Source: Oscillospiraceae bacterium
GTDB taxonomy: Bacteria > Bacillota > Clostridia > Oscillospirales > Oscillospiraceae
Length of the DNA: 34,565 nucleotides
Assembly: GCA_015068395.1 (NCBI GenBank)
Contig: SVKP01000034.1
Span: 1-34,565, forward strand
Direction: 5' to 3'
Positions 17,576 through 26,455 of the stretch are shown in pieces. The notes under the pieces are model-generated. The model ran no database searches. It had not been told where the DNA came from and was given only the letters and a program-made list of their open reading frames with translations. Position 1 is the first letter of the stretch. Every line of letters starts with the position of its first letter. The position numbers and the translations under genes are program-made.

Positions 17576-18711
17576 TTGTCGTACTCTCCGAATTCGCAGC
17601 CGACGCCGGTCGCCTCCACCTCGTCGATGAGCGTCTCCTTCCCGTGGAGCCCGCGCCTGTACAGCTTGAGCACGCCCGTGCCGTTGCCGCCGTTCCACAG
17701 GCGGTTATGGCGCTTGCGACCGGTGGGCGACTCGTAGTTGATGTGCAGCATGTCCGCCTTTTTGCAGCTGATTTGGGTGTCGAGCTTCGCGGTGGCGGTG
17801 GTCTGGATCACATGCCAGCGGATCTCGTCCTCCGTCTCCTCGCATTCAAACTCCGTGCCGGACATCGTCCAGAACTTGGAGAAGTTGAACTCGTAGTCCC
17901 TGCCCTCGTAATAGAATTCGCCGAGCAGCTTTCGGTTCAGCGCCACGGGGCCGATCTTGGGACGTCCGCCGCCGATGTTGAACACGCTGTTTTCCAGCTT
18001 CTTGCCGGTGATGCGGCTGCGGAGCTCGTTGCTGGACAGCCACACCCACGGGGAGGTGAAATCGCCGCCCCAGTTCTTGTCGGCGTAGCCGTTGCAGGTC
18101 TCGGGCCGGACGACGTACTTCACGCCGTTGAGGACGATCTCGCCGGAGTATTCGGTCTTCATGCCCTCGGCGTGCCAGAACATCTCAAAGGCGTTGCGGT
18201 CGCGGAAGAACTTGCCCGCGCCGTAGCCCACGTGGAAGGCGATTTTCTTGTCGATCTCCAGCTTCCACGTCATGCTTCCCGCGTCGCACATCCATTCGGG
18301 ATGCGCCTTCGCCTCCTCCTCGGTGACGGTCACGGTCCCCTCGGTGTGCGTTTCCGAGCAGGAGCAGCCGCCGCAGACGATGGAGTAGGGCGCTTCCGCG
18401 CGCATTTTGACGTCCTTCCAGGGATAGAACGCGTGCAGCTGCCCGTGCTCGGCGCCCCAGAAGCCCACGTTGACCATGAGGTAGGACGGTTTGACGCCCG
18501 CCTTCTGCTTCGCGGGGTCGTTCCATACGATGACGGGCTCGTCCTGGGCAAGCGCGGGGTTGCAGGTGAAAAATTCCACATAGAACGGCTTTTTCTCGCC
18601 CGTCTCCGCGTTTTCCGCCGTCAGGGAGTGCCACCACCAGTCATAGCCCTTTTTCGCCAGAGGCCCCCGCAGCATGAACGCGTCGCGGGAGATATCGTGA
18701 ATGTTCGCCAT
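17572..18711 (-). CDS. Tocopherol cyclase / CrtC-like (lipocalin-like double-domain) protein
   Basis: KKGYDWWWHSLTAENAETGEKKPFYVEFFTCNP and NGYADKNWGGDFTSPWVWLSSNEL resemble the tocopherol-cyclase motif region. Confidence 0.7.
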   Translation of the reverse strand: MANIHDISRDAFMLRGPLAKKGYDWWWHSLTAENAETGEKKPFYVEFFTCNPALAQDEPVIVWNDPAKQKAGVKPSYLMVNVGFWGAEHGQLHAFYPWKDVKMRAEAPYSIVCGGCSCSETHTEGTVTVTEEEAKAHPEWMCDAGSMTWKLEIDKKIAFHVGYGAGKFFRDRNAFEMFWHAEGMKTEYSGEIVLNGVKYVVRPETCNGYADKNWGGDFTSPWVWLSSNELRSRITGKKLENSVFNIGGGRPKIGPVALNRKLLGEFYYEGRDYEFNFSKFWTMSGTEFECEETEDEIRWHVIQTTATAKLDTQISCKKADMLHINYESPTGRKRHNRLWNGGNGTGVLKLYRRGLHGKETLIDEVEATGVGCEFGEYDK

Positions 18712-18717
18712 ATCGGA

Positions 18718-19551
18718 TCACTGCTCCTTTCCTTTTCTGTGCGCGATGAAACCCTCGATTTTCTTTTCCGCCGCCTGCTTGCGCTTCAAAAACCGCAGCA
18801 GCATGTTGTGCTGCGACTTGAGATAGAAGCTCCGAACCGGCGGCAGCGCGTTCATCAGGAAGCGGCTGGGCAGATAGATCGGGCAGGGGTAGATCTGCTC
18901 CTTTCCGTTTTCCACGCCGCGGATGACCGCCTTTGCCACCGAGTCCGCCGACTGGACGGGGAATGGCTGCTCCACCTTGTGTCCCGCGCCGCCCACCTCG
19001 AAAAAGTTGGTCTTGGTGGACACGGGGTACACGCAGGTGATCTTGAGATTCTTGGGGGTTTCGATGCGGATCGCCTGCTGAAAGCCCTTCATGGCGAACT
19101 TGGTGGAGGCGTAAATGGCGTAGCCGGGAAGCGCCATCTCGCCCATGGCGGAGATGGTGTAGACCAGATGCCCCTCCCGCCCGTTCAGATGATTGAGATA
19201 CTTGGAATAGCTGTACATGCACGAGAAGGTGTTGAGCCGGAAGATGCGCTCAATGCGCTTCCAGTCCTCGTAGTCATAGCGCTCGTAGTAGGGCGCGCCC
19301 GCGTTGCAGATCAGAATGTCGATCTTGTCAAACAGCTCCGCCGCCTTGGCAAAGAGGGCGTCCACGCCATCCTGCTCGCTGAGGTCGCAGGGAAAGAGCG
19401 TCACGTTTTCCCCAAAGCCCGTCAGCTTGCCGATGCTGCGGCTGGCGGCGATGATGCGGTTGTTGTTCTCCGGGGCGGAAAGCATTTCCAGAATGGATTT
19501 TCCGATCCCGCTGGATGCGCCGGTAATCACGATCCTCTGATTGCTTATCAT
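18718..19551 (-). CDS. SDR family NAD(P)-dependent oxidoreductase
   Basis: IVITGASSGIGKSIL, ILICNAGAPYYE, AIYASTKFAMKGF (YxxxK). Confidence 0.93.
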   Translation of the reverse strand: MISNQRIVITGASSGIGKSILEMLSAPENNNRIIAASRSIGKLTGFGENVTLFPCDLSEQDGVDALFAKAAELFDKIDILICNAGAPYYERYDYEDWKRIERIFRLNTFSCMYSYSKYLNHLNGREGHLVYTISAMGEMALPGYAIYASTKFAMKGFQQAIRIETPKNLKITCVYPVSTKTNFFEVGGAGHKVEQPFPVQSADSVAKAVIRGVENGKEQIYPCPIYLPSRFLMNALPPVRSFYLKSQHNMLLRFLKRKQAAEKKIEGFIAHRKGKEQ

Positions 19552-19586
19552 GTGCCTGTATCCCCCTTCTCAAGTCCGGCTTGCCG

Positions 19587-21665
19587 TCAGCGAATGGTCA
19601 TCACGGTATCGTAGGCGCTGTGGCAGGCGTTGGCGATCGTGCCGCTCTTCGCGGCGTCGCCCACGGCATAGACGCGCTGCACATTCAGCTCCTCCAGCTG
19701 CTCCCTGAGCTGTCCCGCGGGGCGGACGCCCAGCGCCAGCACCAGATAGTCCGCCGGTATCTTCCGAATCTCCTCGCTTTTTACGCTCTGCACCGTGACG
19801 CTCGCCTCGTCCACGGCAAGGAGCTTGGTCCCGGTCGCATAGACGGTCCCGGTGTCCTGCAAGCGCTCCATCTCGTCGTCGATGATCTGGAACCACGCGC
19901 CGGGCGCCAGCTGGTCCGCCATCTCGATGATCGTCACCCGGTTGCCGTCCGCGCAGAGGATTTCCGCCGTCTCCAACCCTGTGAGGCCGGAGCCCGCCAC
20001 CACCACGTCGGCGTCGCGGAGCACCTTCTTTTTGTGGATGATCTCCGGCGCGGTAAAGACGTTCTCGCCCTCGATGCCCTGAATGGAGCGGGGACGCACG
20101 GGCACGCCGCCGGTGGCAAGCACCACGGCATACGGCTCCATCGCCGCGATCTCCGCCGCGGTCGGCTCCCTGCCCAGCGTGATCTGCGCGCCCGCCTTCT
20201 TCGCCGCCGTCATCAGGTCCTCCACGCTCCAGAGCAGCTTGTCGCGATGGGGACACGCCGCGGCGGTGATTACCTGCCCGCCGGGCTTTTCCGCCTTTTC
20301 GAAAACCTGCACGTCGAAGCCGCGCCGGGCAAGCGTCTCGGCGGCGGTGAGCCCCGCGGGTCCCGCGCCGACAACGACGATCCTGCGGCCCGCGCCGTCC
20401 CGGGGCATGTTGAAATACTCTTTTTCATGGGCGACGCTCATGTTCAGGGCGCACTCTCCGGGCTTGCCCACTCCGGCGTTCGTCATGAACGAGCGGATGC
20501 AGTTGAGACAGCCGATGCACCGGCGTATTTCCTCCGGACGCCCCTCCTGCGCTTTCCGCACCCAATGGGGGTCGCAGATGAACGCGCGGGCGGAGGCGAT
20601 AAAGTCCTGGTCGCCCTCCGCAAGCTGATGCTCCGCCTGCTCCGGCGTGCGGATCACGTTGGCGGCGATCACGGGGATGGACACCACGCTCTTGATCTCC
20701 CGTGCCAGATACTTGCGCCAGCCCGGCTCAAAGGAGGAGGGCTCCAGCCAGTAGTTGTAGGCGTCGTAGCACGCGGAGGTCACGTTGATGGCGTCCACGC
20801 CCAGCTCCTCCAGCCGTTTTGCAATCTTCTTCCCCGTCTCCAGATCGTAGCCGACGCCCTTGCGGCCCACGCGGTCGTACATCTCATCCACCGTCAGGCG
20901 CACGGTCAGGGGATAGTCCCGCCCGCAGCGCGCGCGGATGCCCTGTATAATCTCCGTGATGAAGCGCATGCGCCGGTTGAAGCCGCCGCCGTATTCGTCC
21001 TTGCGGCGGTTGGTGTGCGGGGAGAGGAACTGCTGGATGATGTACCCGTGCCCGGCGTGAAGCTCCACGCAGTCCACGCCCGCCTTCTGACAGCGGACGG
21101 CGGCGGCGACAAAGTCGTCGATCAGGTCGTGGATCTCCTTTTTGGACATGGCGTGCATGCGCGTTGCGCCGTGCTTTGCCAGCTCGACCCTGGAGGGCGC
21201 CTGCATGGAGAAGCAGACGCCCTTTTCCTCCATGCCCAGCAGCAGGGGCGTGCACTTGAAAATGGAATCCATCACGCCCGGGAAACGGTTCGCGACAGGT
21301 ATGACCAACGGCAGGGAATTGGTGGCGCTTGCCATCCCCTGCCGTCCCGGATGATGGAGCTGGATGCACAGCTTCGCGCCGTGGCGGTGGATCCGCTCGG
21401 CAAACTCGTGCATGGGCTCAATATGATAATCGTGGCTCATGGAAAGCTGGGTAAACGTGGAGGCGCCGCCCATGTCATTGACGCGGCAAATGCCGGGGAT
21501 AATCATGCCGACGCCGCCCTTGGCGCGCTCCTCATAGTAGTCCATCATCCGCTCGGTGGGCTTCCCGTTGGGCTGGCCGAGCGAGAATTCCGCCGCAGCC
21601 ATGACCGTGCGGTTCTTCACCGTCATGGCGCCGATCTTCATCGGAGAGAACAGGGTGTCGTACAT
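19587..21665 (-). CDS. Old-yellow-enzyme family ene-reductase (2,4-dienoyl-CoA reductase / enoate reductase / BaiCD-like; FMN, [4Fe-4S], FAD)
   Basis: MYDTLFSPMKIGAMTVKNRTVMAA, ELHAGHGYIIQQFLSPHTNRRKDEYGG, CIGCLNCIRSF, VVVGAGPAGLTAAETLARRG. Confidence 0.94.
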   Translation of the reverse strand: MYDTLFSPMKIGAMTVKNRTVMAAAEFSLGQPNGKPTERMMDYYEERAKGGVGMIIPGICRVNDMGGASTFTQLSMSHDYHIEPMHEFAERIHRHGAKLCIQLHHPGRQGMASATNSLPLVIPVANRFPGVMDSIFKCTPLLLGMEEKGVCFSMQAPSRVELAKHGATRMHAMSKKEIHDLIDDFVAAAVRCQKAGVDCVELHAGHGYIIQQFLSPHTNRRKDEYGGGFNRRMRFITEIIQGIRARCGRDYPLTVRLTVDEMYDRVGRKGVGYDLETGKKIAKRLEELGVDAINVTSACYDAYNYWLEPSSFEPGWRKYLAREIKSVVSIPVIAANVIRTPEQAEHQLAEGDQDFIASARAFICDPHWVRKAQEGRPEEIRRCIGCLNCIRSFMTNAGVGKPGECALNMSVAHEKEYFNMPRDGAGRRIVVVGAGPAGLTAAETLARRGFDVQVFEKAEKPGGQVITAAACPHRDKLLWSVEDLMTAAKKAGAQITLGREPTAAEIAAMEPYAVVLATGGVPVRPRSIQGIEGENVFTAPEIIHKKKVLRDADVVVAGSGLTGLETAEILCADGNRVTIIEMADQLAPGAWFQIIDDEMERLQDTGTVYATGTKLLAVDEASVTVQSVKSEEIRKIPADYLVLALGVRPAGQLREQLEELNVQRVYAVGDAAKSGTIANACHSAYDTVMTIR

Positions 21666-21699
21666 AGCTGCTGTGTCCTCCTCTTTCAAGTTTTCCACA

Positions 21700-21728
21700 A
21701 TTTTACCATCATATACGGGCACCGTCAA
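21700..21728 (-). promoter_or_regulatory. Sigma-A type promoter for the OYE-SDR-TC-AOR operon
   Basis: Minus strand TTGACG-N17-TAAAAT, then RBS GAGGAGG before 21665. Confidence 0.85.
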
Positions 21729-21763
21729 GCGATTTGCCGGGGCGGGCGTGCCCGTTCCGCCGC

Positions 21764-23272
21764 TCATTCCGCCGCTTCGGACGTGAGGCAGACCGTGTTG
21801 GCGTCCGCATCCCAGAAGACCTGAAAGCCGTTGAGGGCGGCACAGTCCCTGAGCTTGACATATTCGGCTCCCCCATACACGAAATACGAAACGGCCTTCT
21901 CCTTCTCGCCGACGAGGACCTGCGCCGTGTTGACAAAGACGCGCGTCGCATTCCGTTCCGCGGCGTGCAGCTCCGGGGCTGTGCCGGGGCATGCCCAGAC
22001 GTCGGCCTCGCTTGCGAGGCAGCGCCTCGCCTCGTCTGTCGCAACGTAGTTCACGCCGTCGATCATCAGGAGCGGGCAGGCCACGCTTGCCCCGTCCACG
22101 GTCATCTGGGCGGAGGATTCCGTCGGTGACGCCAGCTCGGCAAGCAGTTGGCTCAGCGCGCGGGCAATGTCGATCCGATTGGTGTACTGTGTGAGCAGAT
22201 AGCTCATATCCCCGTCGGGAAAAGAGAACGTGAGGTCCGGCCTGCCGAGGCAGGCGAGCGTGTTCGAAATGATCTCCTGCGCGTCCTGACTGGATATATA
22301 TTTCTCCGGCTCGAAAAGCTCGTCTTCACATGCGCCGATCACGCCGAGCGATTTCGCCGTGAGAAGGGCGTCATAGTAGTCCGCCGCTTCGGGTACGTCG
22401 GCATACTGCGCCGTGCCGTCCTCGTATCCGCTCAGCTCATACAGCGTCATGATGCTTTTTACGAATTCGCCTCTCGTCATCCCGTACTTGGGGGAGAACG
22501 TAAAGGCGCTGGTTTTGCTCATGATCCCCGCGTCCACCAGCGCTTCGACCCCCGGCAGATCATCCGGGAATTCCGCCATGTCGACGTAGCTGCCGAGCTC
22601 AAGGACGGTGCGGTCCCCGTAGTTCGGGGCGGCGTAGCCGTGAATGCAGCGCTCGCTCAGGCGGTACTGCTTCACCGCAACATAGTCCGTTATGGATTCC
22701 GGCTCGACCTCGCGCAGCGGCAGGATGACCGAGCAATAGTCGTAATCCTGACGGGTGGTTCTGGTGTTGCCCTCGATGGTGCAGACGATATCCCCCTCCA
22801 CAAACAGGACGATACCGACGTGCAGAAGGACGTCGCCCTTAGGGTGCTTGTCCGCGTCATAGAAGAAAATCAGGTCGCCCTGCCGGGGGGTATAGTCTCC
22901 GCCTCTGGACTGGCTCGGATAATACTCGCCCATGCGCGCAAAGCTCTGCATGTGCAGGGTGCAGCTCTTGTTTCTGGGAAAAAACGATTTCGGGTATCCG
23001 GCCTTGCTCGCGCACCACGAGACGAACATGTCGCACCAGTAGGCGTTCGAGCAGCCATACCAGACCCCGTATTTTGAATAGTTGCTGTTTTCGCGCTCGC
23101 TGTATCCGAGCTCGCCCAGAGCGACGGATACGATGGACGCCGAGCGGTAGGAGTTCTTTCCGGCGGCGAGCGCCGATACGTTCAGCATTCCCGCCGCGAG
23201 TATTCCCGCAAGCAGTACTGCGATCAGCCTGTTGGCAACTGCACGCATTCTCTCAAGCCTCTTGTGATTCAA
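21764..23272 (-). CDS. Secreted CHAP-domain protein with SLH-like repeats and C-terminal copper-amine-oxidase-N/stalk-like domain
   Basis: Signal peptide (start 23272 or 23248); NAYWCDMFVSWCASKAGYP, GDLIFFYDAD..HVGIVLFVEGDIVCTIEGN; SLH-like ALVDAGIMSKTSAFTFSPKYGMTRGEFVKSIM. Confidence 0.85.
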   Translation of the reverse strand: MNHKRLERMRAVANRLIAVLLAGILAAGMLNVSALAAGKNSYRSASIVSVALGELGYSERENSNYSKYGVWYGCSNAYWCDMFVSWCASKAGYPKSFFPRNKSCTLHMQSFARMGEYYPSQSRGGDYTPRQGDLIFFYDADKHPKGDVLLHVGIVLFVEGDIVCTIEGNTRTTRQDYDYCSVILPLREVEPESITDYVAVKQYRLSERCIHGYAAPNYGDRTVLELGSYVDMAEFPDDLPGVEALVDAGIMSKTSAFTFSPKYGMTRGEFVKSIMTLYELSGYEDGTAQYADVPEAADYYDALLTAKSLGVIGACEDELFEPEKYISSQDAQEIISNTLACLGRPDLTFSFPDGDMSYLLTQYTNRIDIARALSQLLAELASPTESSAQMTVDGASVACPLLMIDGVNYVATDEARRCLASEADVWACPGTAPELHAAERNATRVFVNTAQVLVGEKEKAVSYFVYGGAEYVKLRDCAALNGFQVFWDADANTVCLTSEAAE

Positions 23273-23390
23273 ATTACTCTCTTCGGACGGCTTCCGGCGG
23301 AGTTCACAGAAAGCGCCGCCTAATTATCGACATCTTATCACAAAATGCCGCCGGAAGCAACCGGGAGATGTCCCCGGAACAGGCCTCGCA

Positions 23391-23427
23391 GAAAATGGGG
23401 AGGCCGCGCCGAAGCGCCGCCCCCCAT
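23391..23427 (-). terminator. Hairpin terminator for the small minus-strand ORF
   Basis: Minus strand ATGGGGGGCGGCGC-TTCG-GCGCGGCCTCCCCAT-TTTC. Confidence 0.7.
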
Positions 23428-23433
23428 CATCGC

Positions 23434-23832
23434 TTATAAACGGAATATGCTTTTCCAGCACCGAAAGTCCACCGGCTCAAAGCTGTCGCGCAGCTCCCTG
23501 ACCATCCGGTCGGGATCATCGTTCGTCAGAACGTGATCGTTGTTGGACCGAAGCCCAAAGGTGACGGTTTTCTCCGTCCCCAGCATGGCGGCAAGCTCCT
23601 TGAGCATGGCGGGCCGGGATACGCTCGCGTCGTAGATCTTCATAAAGGAGTAGCCCGCAAATTCTGAGTTTCCCTTCATCACGCGGTAGGCGTCGCTCCA
23701 CGGCTGCGCCGTCAGCTTCTCATAGCCCTCGGCAATGGCTTCGTCCGTGTCGACGACCAGCAGATAGACGATGTTTTCATACTGCTCCACGGGGGTCTTC
23801 AAATAGTTGCGGTAGGGGGAGCGCCGTTTCAA
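23434..23832 (-). CDS. Hypothetical protein, TTG start
   Basis: 132-codon ORF with stop-terminator arrangement, but no clear RBS and only a TTG start. Confidence 0.5.
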   Translation of the reverse strand: MKRRSPYRNYLKTPVEQYENIVYLLVVDTDEAIAEGYEKLTAQPWSDAYRVMKGNSEFAGYSFMKIYDASVSRPAMLKELAAMLGTEKTVTFGLRSNNDHVLTNDDPDRMVRELRDSFEPVDFRCWKSIFRL

Positions 23833-23915
23833 TACGGCGTTCGGCTTTTATTTGCTTTACGATGCAATTCATGTTATGCTGTTCTTATAATTAATAAAGA
23901 AGGGTGGCAGCGACG

Positions 23916-25280
23916 GTGCGAACGCAACAGAGCGTCGACTTTACGCGGGGGAACATTATCGGCAGCATTGTCGCGTTTTCCCTGCCCATTGTGCTCGGCG
24001 AGCTGCTGCAAAATCTCTACAACAGCGTGGACGCTATCGTCGTGGGGAACTTCGCCGGGAAGAACGCGCTCGCCGCGGTCACGGTTGGCGGCGTGATCTC
24101 CAACATGGTCGTCATGTTTTTCAACGGCATGTCCGTGGGCACGAACGTGACGATCTCCAAGGCGTACGGATTCGGCAACGCGGAGGAGCTGCGCGCCAAG
24201 GTGCGCGTGGCGTTCACGTTCTCGCTGCTGCTCGGCGTCGGGTTTTCGCTGCTGGGCATCCTGTTCACGCCGCAGCTGCTTGAGCTCGCGGGAACGCAGC
24301 CGGAGTATTACGCGGAGGCGCTGACGTATCTGCGCATCTACCTCGCGGGGCTGATGTTCACGGTCATTTACAACAACGCCGCGGGCATTCTGCGCGCTGT
24401 CGGCGATTCGCGCACGCCGTTTAACATCCTTGCGCTTGCCTGCGGCGTCAACATCGTGCTGGACGTCGCGCTCACCGGCGTGCTGCGCCTGGGGGTGACG
24501 GGCGTTGCGCTCGCGACCGTCTGCTCGCAGGCGCTTTCCACGGTGCTTGCCTACCGCGCCATCGGGCGCGGGCAGGGGACGCACTGCATCGACTTTGGCG
24601 AGCTTTGGCGCGCAGGCGCGCCGACCGTGCGCGAAATTCTCGGCATCGGCATGGCGGCGGGTATTCAAAGCGCGCTGATCGGCTTTTCCAACATCTTTGT
24701 GACGCGGTATACGAACCTGTTCAGCACGGCGTCCGTCGCCGGTATCGGCATCGCGCAGCGCATCGACCGCTTTGTGATCCTGCCCGCAAAATCCTTCGGC
24801 ATCACGATGACGACCTTCGTCAGCCAGAACCTCGGGGCGGGGCGGAACGAGCGCGTGCGCGACGGCGTGCGGCAATGCATGTTCACCGCGCTCGCCGCGA
24901 CGCTTGTGTTCAGCGTGCTCGTCTATGTTTTTGCGCGTGCCTGTGTGGCGCTGTTCAACCCGGAGGAGGAGGTCGTCGCCGTCGGCGTGGCGATGGTGCG
25001 CGTGCTGGCGCTGATGTTCTGGGTCATGGCGGTGCGCGAGGTGCTGCTGGGTTATCTGCGCGGTTACGGCAGGAGCTTTGTGCCGATGGTGCTCAGCCTG
25101 ATCGGCATGATCGGCGTGCGGCAGGTCTATCTGGCTGCCACGCTGTACACGGCGCAGCCGGAGATCAAACACATCTACCTCTGCTATCCGATCGGCTGGG
25201 CGGCGACGACTGGCCTGCTGCTCGTCTATTATCTGCTGGTCAGGGGAAAGCTCTCTCAAGGAATATCCGAGCCTGATTGA
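23916..25280 (+). CDS. MATE family efflux transporter
   Basis: ~12 hydrophobic segments; GNIIGSIVAFSLPIVLGELLQNLYNSVDAIVVGNFAG; GTG at 23916 spaced from AGAAGGG (23904 is the alternative start). Confidence 0.93.
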   Translation: MRTQQSVDFTRGNIIGSIVAFSLPIVLGELLQNLYNSVDAIVVGNFAGKNALAAVTVGGVISNMVVMFFNGMSVGTNVTISKAYGFGNAEELRAKVRVAFTFSLLLGVGFSLLGILFTPQLLELAGTQPEYYAEALTYLRIYLAGLMFTVIYNNAAGILRAVGDSRTPFNILALACGVNIVLDVALTGVLRLGVTGVALATVCSQALSTVLAYRAIGRGQGTHCIDFGELWRAGAPTVREILGIGMAAGIQSALIGFSNIFVTRYTNLFSTASVAGIGIAQRIDRFVILPAKSFGITMTTFVSQNLGAGRNERVRDGVRQCMFTALAATLVFSVLVYVFARACVALFNPEEEVVAVGVAMVRVLALMFWVMAVREVLLGYLRGYGRSFVPMVLSLIGMIGVRQVYLAATLYTAQPEIKHIYLCYPIGWAATTGLLLVYYLLVRGKLSQGISEPD

Positions 25281-25289
25281 CGCAAAACG

Positions 25290-26108
25290 TCATTGCAGGA
25301 GCTTCCCAACCTCCTCAGCGAATTTTTCCGGGGCGTTCGACACAAGCATGTGGTCGCTGTTTGGGAAGCGGACGGCTTTGTACGGCGTTTTCACATGCTC
25401 TCCGTACCACTCCGCGAGCTTGGGAGAGAACAGGGAGCCGGGGTCCGCGTAGAAGTAGGTCAGCGGTACGGTGATCTGTCCCACGGTTTCCCGGTTATCC
25501 TGCGCCTTCATGGAGGCGGAAAGGCTTTTCAGCACGGTTTCATCGCATGCCGCCAGCTTCTTTTTCAGCGGCTTTTTCAGCAGGAAGCCGGGAACCTTTG
25601 CCAGTCTCGGGATCGCCCCGACGGCAAACGCCTTATACAGGGAATAGAAATCCTTTCCGGCGTCCTTCTCCATATCCTGCGCGGTGTAGGCTCCCTGATA
25701 GAGCCCAAGCTTCCAATCATGGTCGTTCAGCTGCTTTGGCGTCATGTCGCAGAGCACGAGCTGCTTGAGCGCATCGCATCCATACAGTCGGACGTAAGTC
25801 ATCGCGACGCCCGCGCCCATCGACCAGCCTAAAAGCGTAACATTTTCAAGAGACAGCCCGCGGATCAGTTCGTCCAGATCGCTCGCGAGGGTCTCCATGG
25901 TGGGCTTTTCGCGGTTTGCCTCCTTGCTGCCGCCGTGGCCGCGGTGATCGTAGATGATGCAGCGCGCCTTTTGCCTGAGCGTTTTGACCGGCTGCAAAAA
26001 AATCTCGTGCGAGCTCGTCCAGCCGTGCATCATGACCAGTGTTTCCGGCCCGCTTCCAACGTCCTCATAGTACAGCTTTTCGCCGTTTTTCAATGTGAAG
26101 TAGCTCAT
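25290..26108 (-). CDS. Alpha/beta hydrolase
   Basis: VMMHGWTSSHEIF, IIYDHRGHGGS, LLGWSMGAGVAMTY (GxSxG), NSDHMLV. Confidence 0.95.
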   Translation of the reverse strand: MSYFTLKNGEKLYYEDVGSGPETLVMMHGWTSSHEIFLQPVKTLRQKARCIIYDHRGHGGSKEANREKPTMETLASDLDELIRGLSLENVTLLGWSMGAGVAMTYVRLYGCDALKQLVLCDMTPKQLNDHDWKLGLYQGAYTAQDMEKDAGKDFYSLYKAFAVGAIPRLAKVPGFLLKKPLKKKLAACDETVLKSLSASMKAQDNRETVGQITVPLTYFYADPGSLFSPKLAEWYGEHVKTPYKAVRFPNSDHMLVSNAPEKFAEEVGKLLQ

Positions 26109-26260
26109 GACCTGCCTCCTTGTTTTGCCGTGCAGCTCTTTTTCTGAATGTACTCTCCGTACATGGCCCTGCCGACGAGAAACGCGGCGATGCCGAAAAT
26201 CGACGAAGTCAGCAGCAGCGCAAAGAACCAAACCGCCTTGTTGCTGGATTTGTTTTTCAT
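26105..26260 (-). CDS. Small single-TM protein (51 aa)
   Basis: RBS GGGAGGA before MKNKSSNKAVWFFALLLTSSIFGIAAFLVGRAMYG; 4-nt overlap with the hydrolase. Confidence 0.75.
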   Translation of the reverse strand: MKNKSSNKAVWFFALLLTSSIFGIAAFLVGRAMYGEYIQKKSCTAKQGGRS

Positions 26261-26307
26261 AGAGTTTTCCTCCCAAACGATTACAAAATAGTCTGACATG
26301 GGCTCGT

Positions 26308-26336
26308 ATTATATCATGCCGCAGTCCGGTTTCCAA
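26308..26336 (-). promoter_or_regulatory. Sigma-A type promoter for the small-TM/hydrolase pair
   Basis: Minus strand TTGGAA-N17-TATAAT. Confidence 0.75.
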
Positions 26337-26455
26337 GGGCTGCGGGCTTTTTTTGCAAAGGCGTCCGGTTTTCCTCGTCATGATTTGCTTTTTCCTGCTT
26401 GCCACCTTGCCGCTTTTCGATTATAATTGCGCTGGAATTCCCCGGAGGAGGAACT

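Noticed and set aside
15578-17737. 719-aa plus-strand ORF opposite AOR
   Set aside because: Shadow ORF of AOR; no recognisable motifs.
17458-19614. 718-aa plus-strand ORF opposite TC-like and SDR genes
   Set aside because: Shadow ORF spanning two real genes on the other strand.
21737-21770. GC-rich hairpin at the end of the CHAP gene as a terminator
   Set aside because: No U-run on the minus strand and overlaps the stop codon region; insufficient support.
19581-21824. 747-aa plus-strand ORF opposite the OYE-family gene
   Set aside because: Shadow ORF; the opposite strand encodes clear FMN, Fe-S and FAD motifs.
23290-23358. 11-bp inverted repeat GCTTCCGGCGG / CCGCCGGAAGC with 47-nt spacer
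   Set aside because: Long loop, GC-rich arms, no T-run or clear association; likely chance or a weak structure.
23874-25259. 461-aa minus-strand ORF opposite the MATE gene
   Set aside because: His/Arg/Asp-rich shadow ORF without domains.
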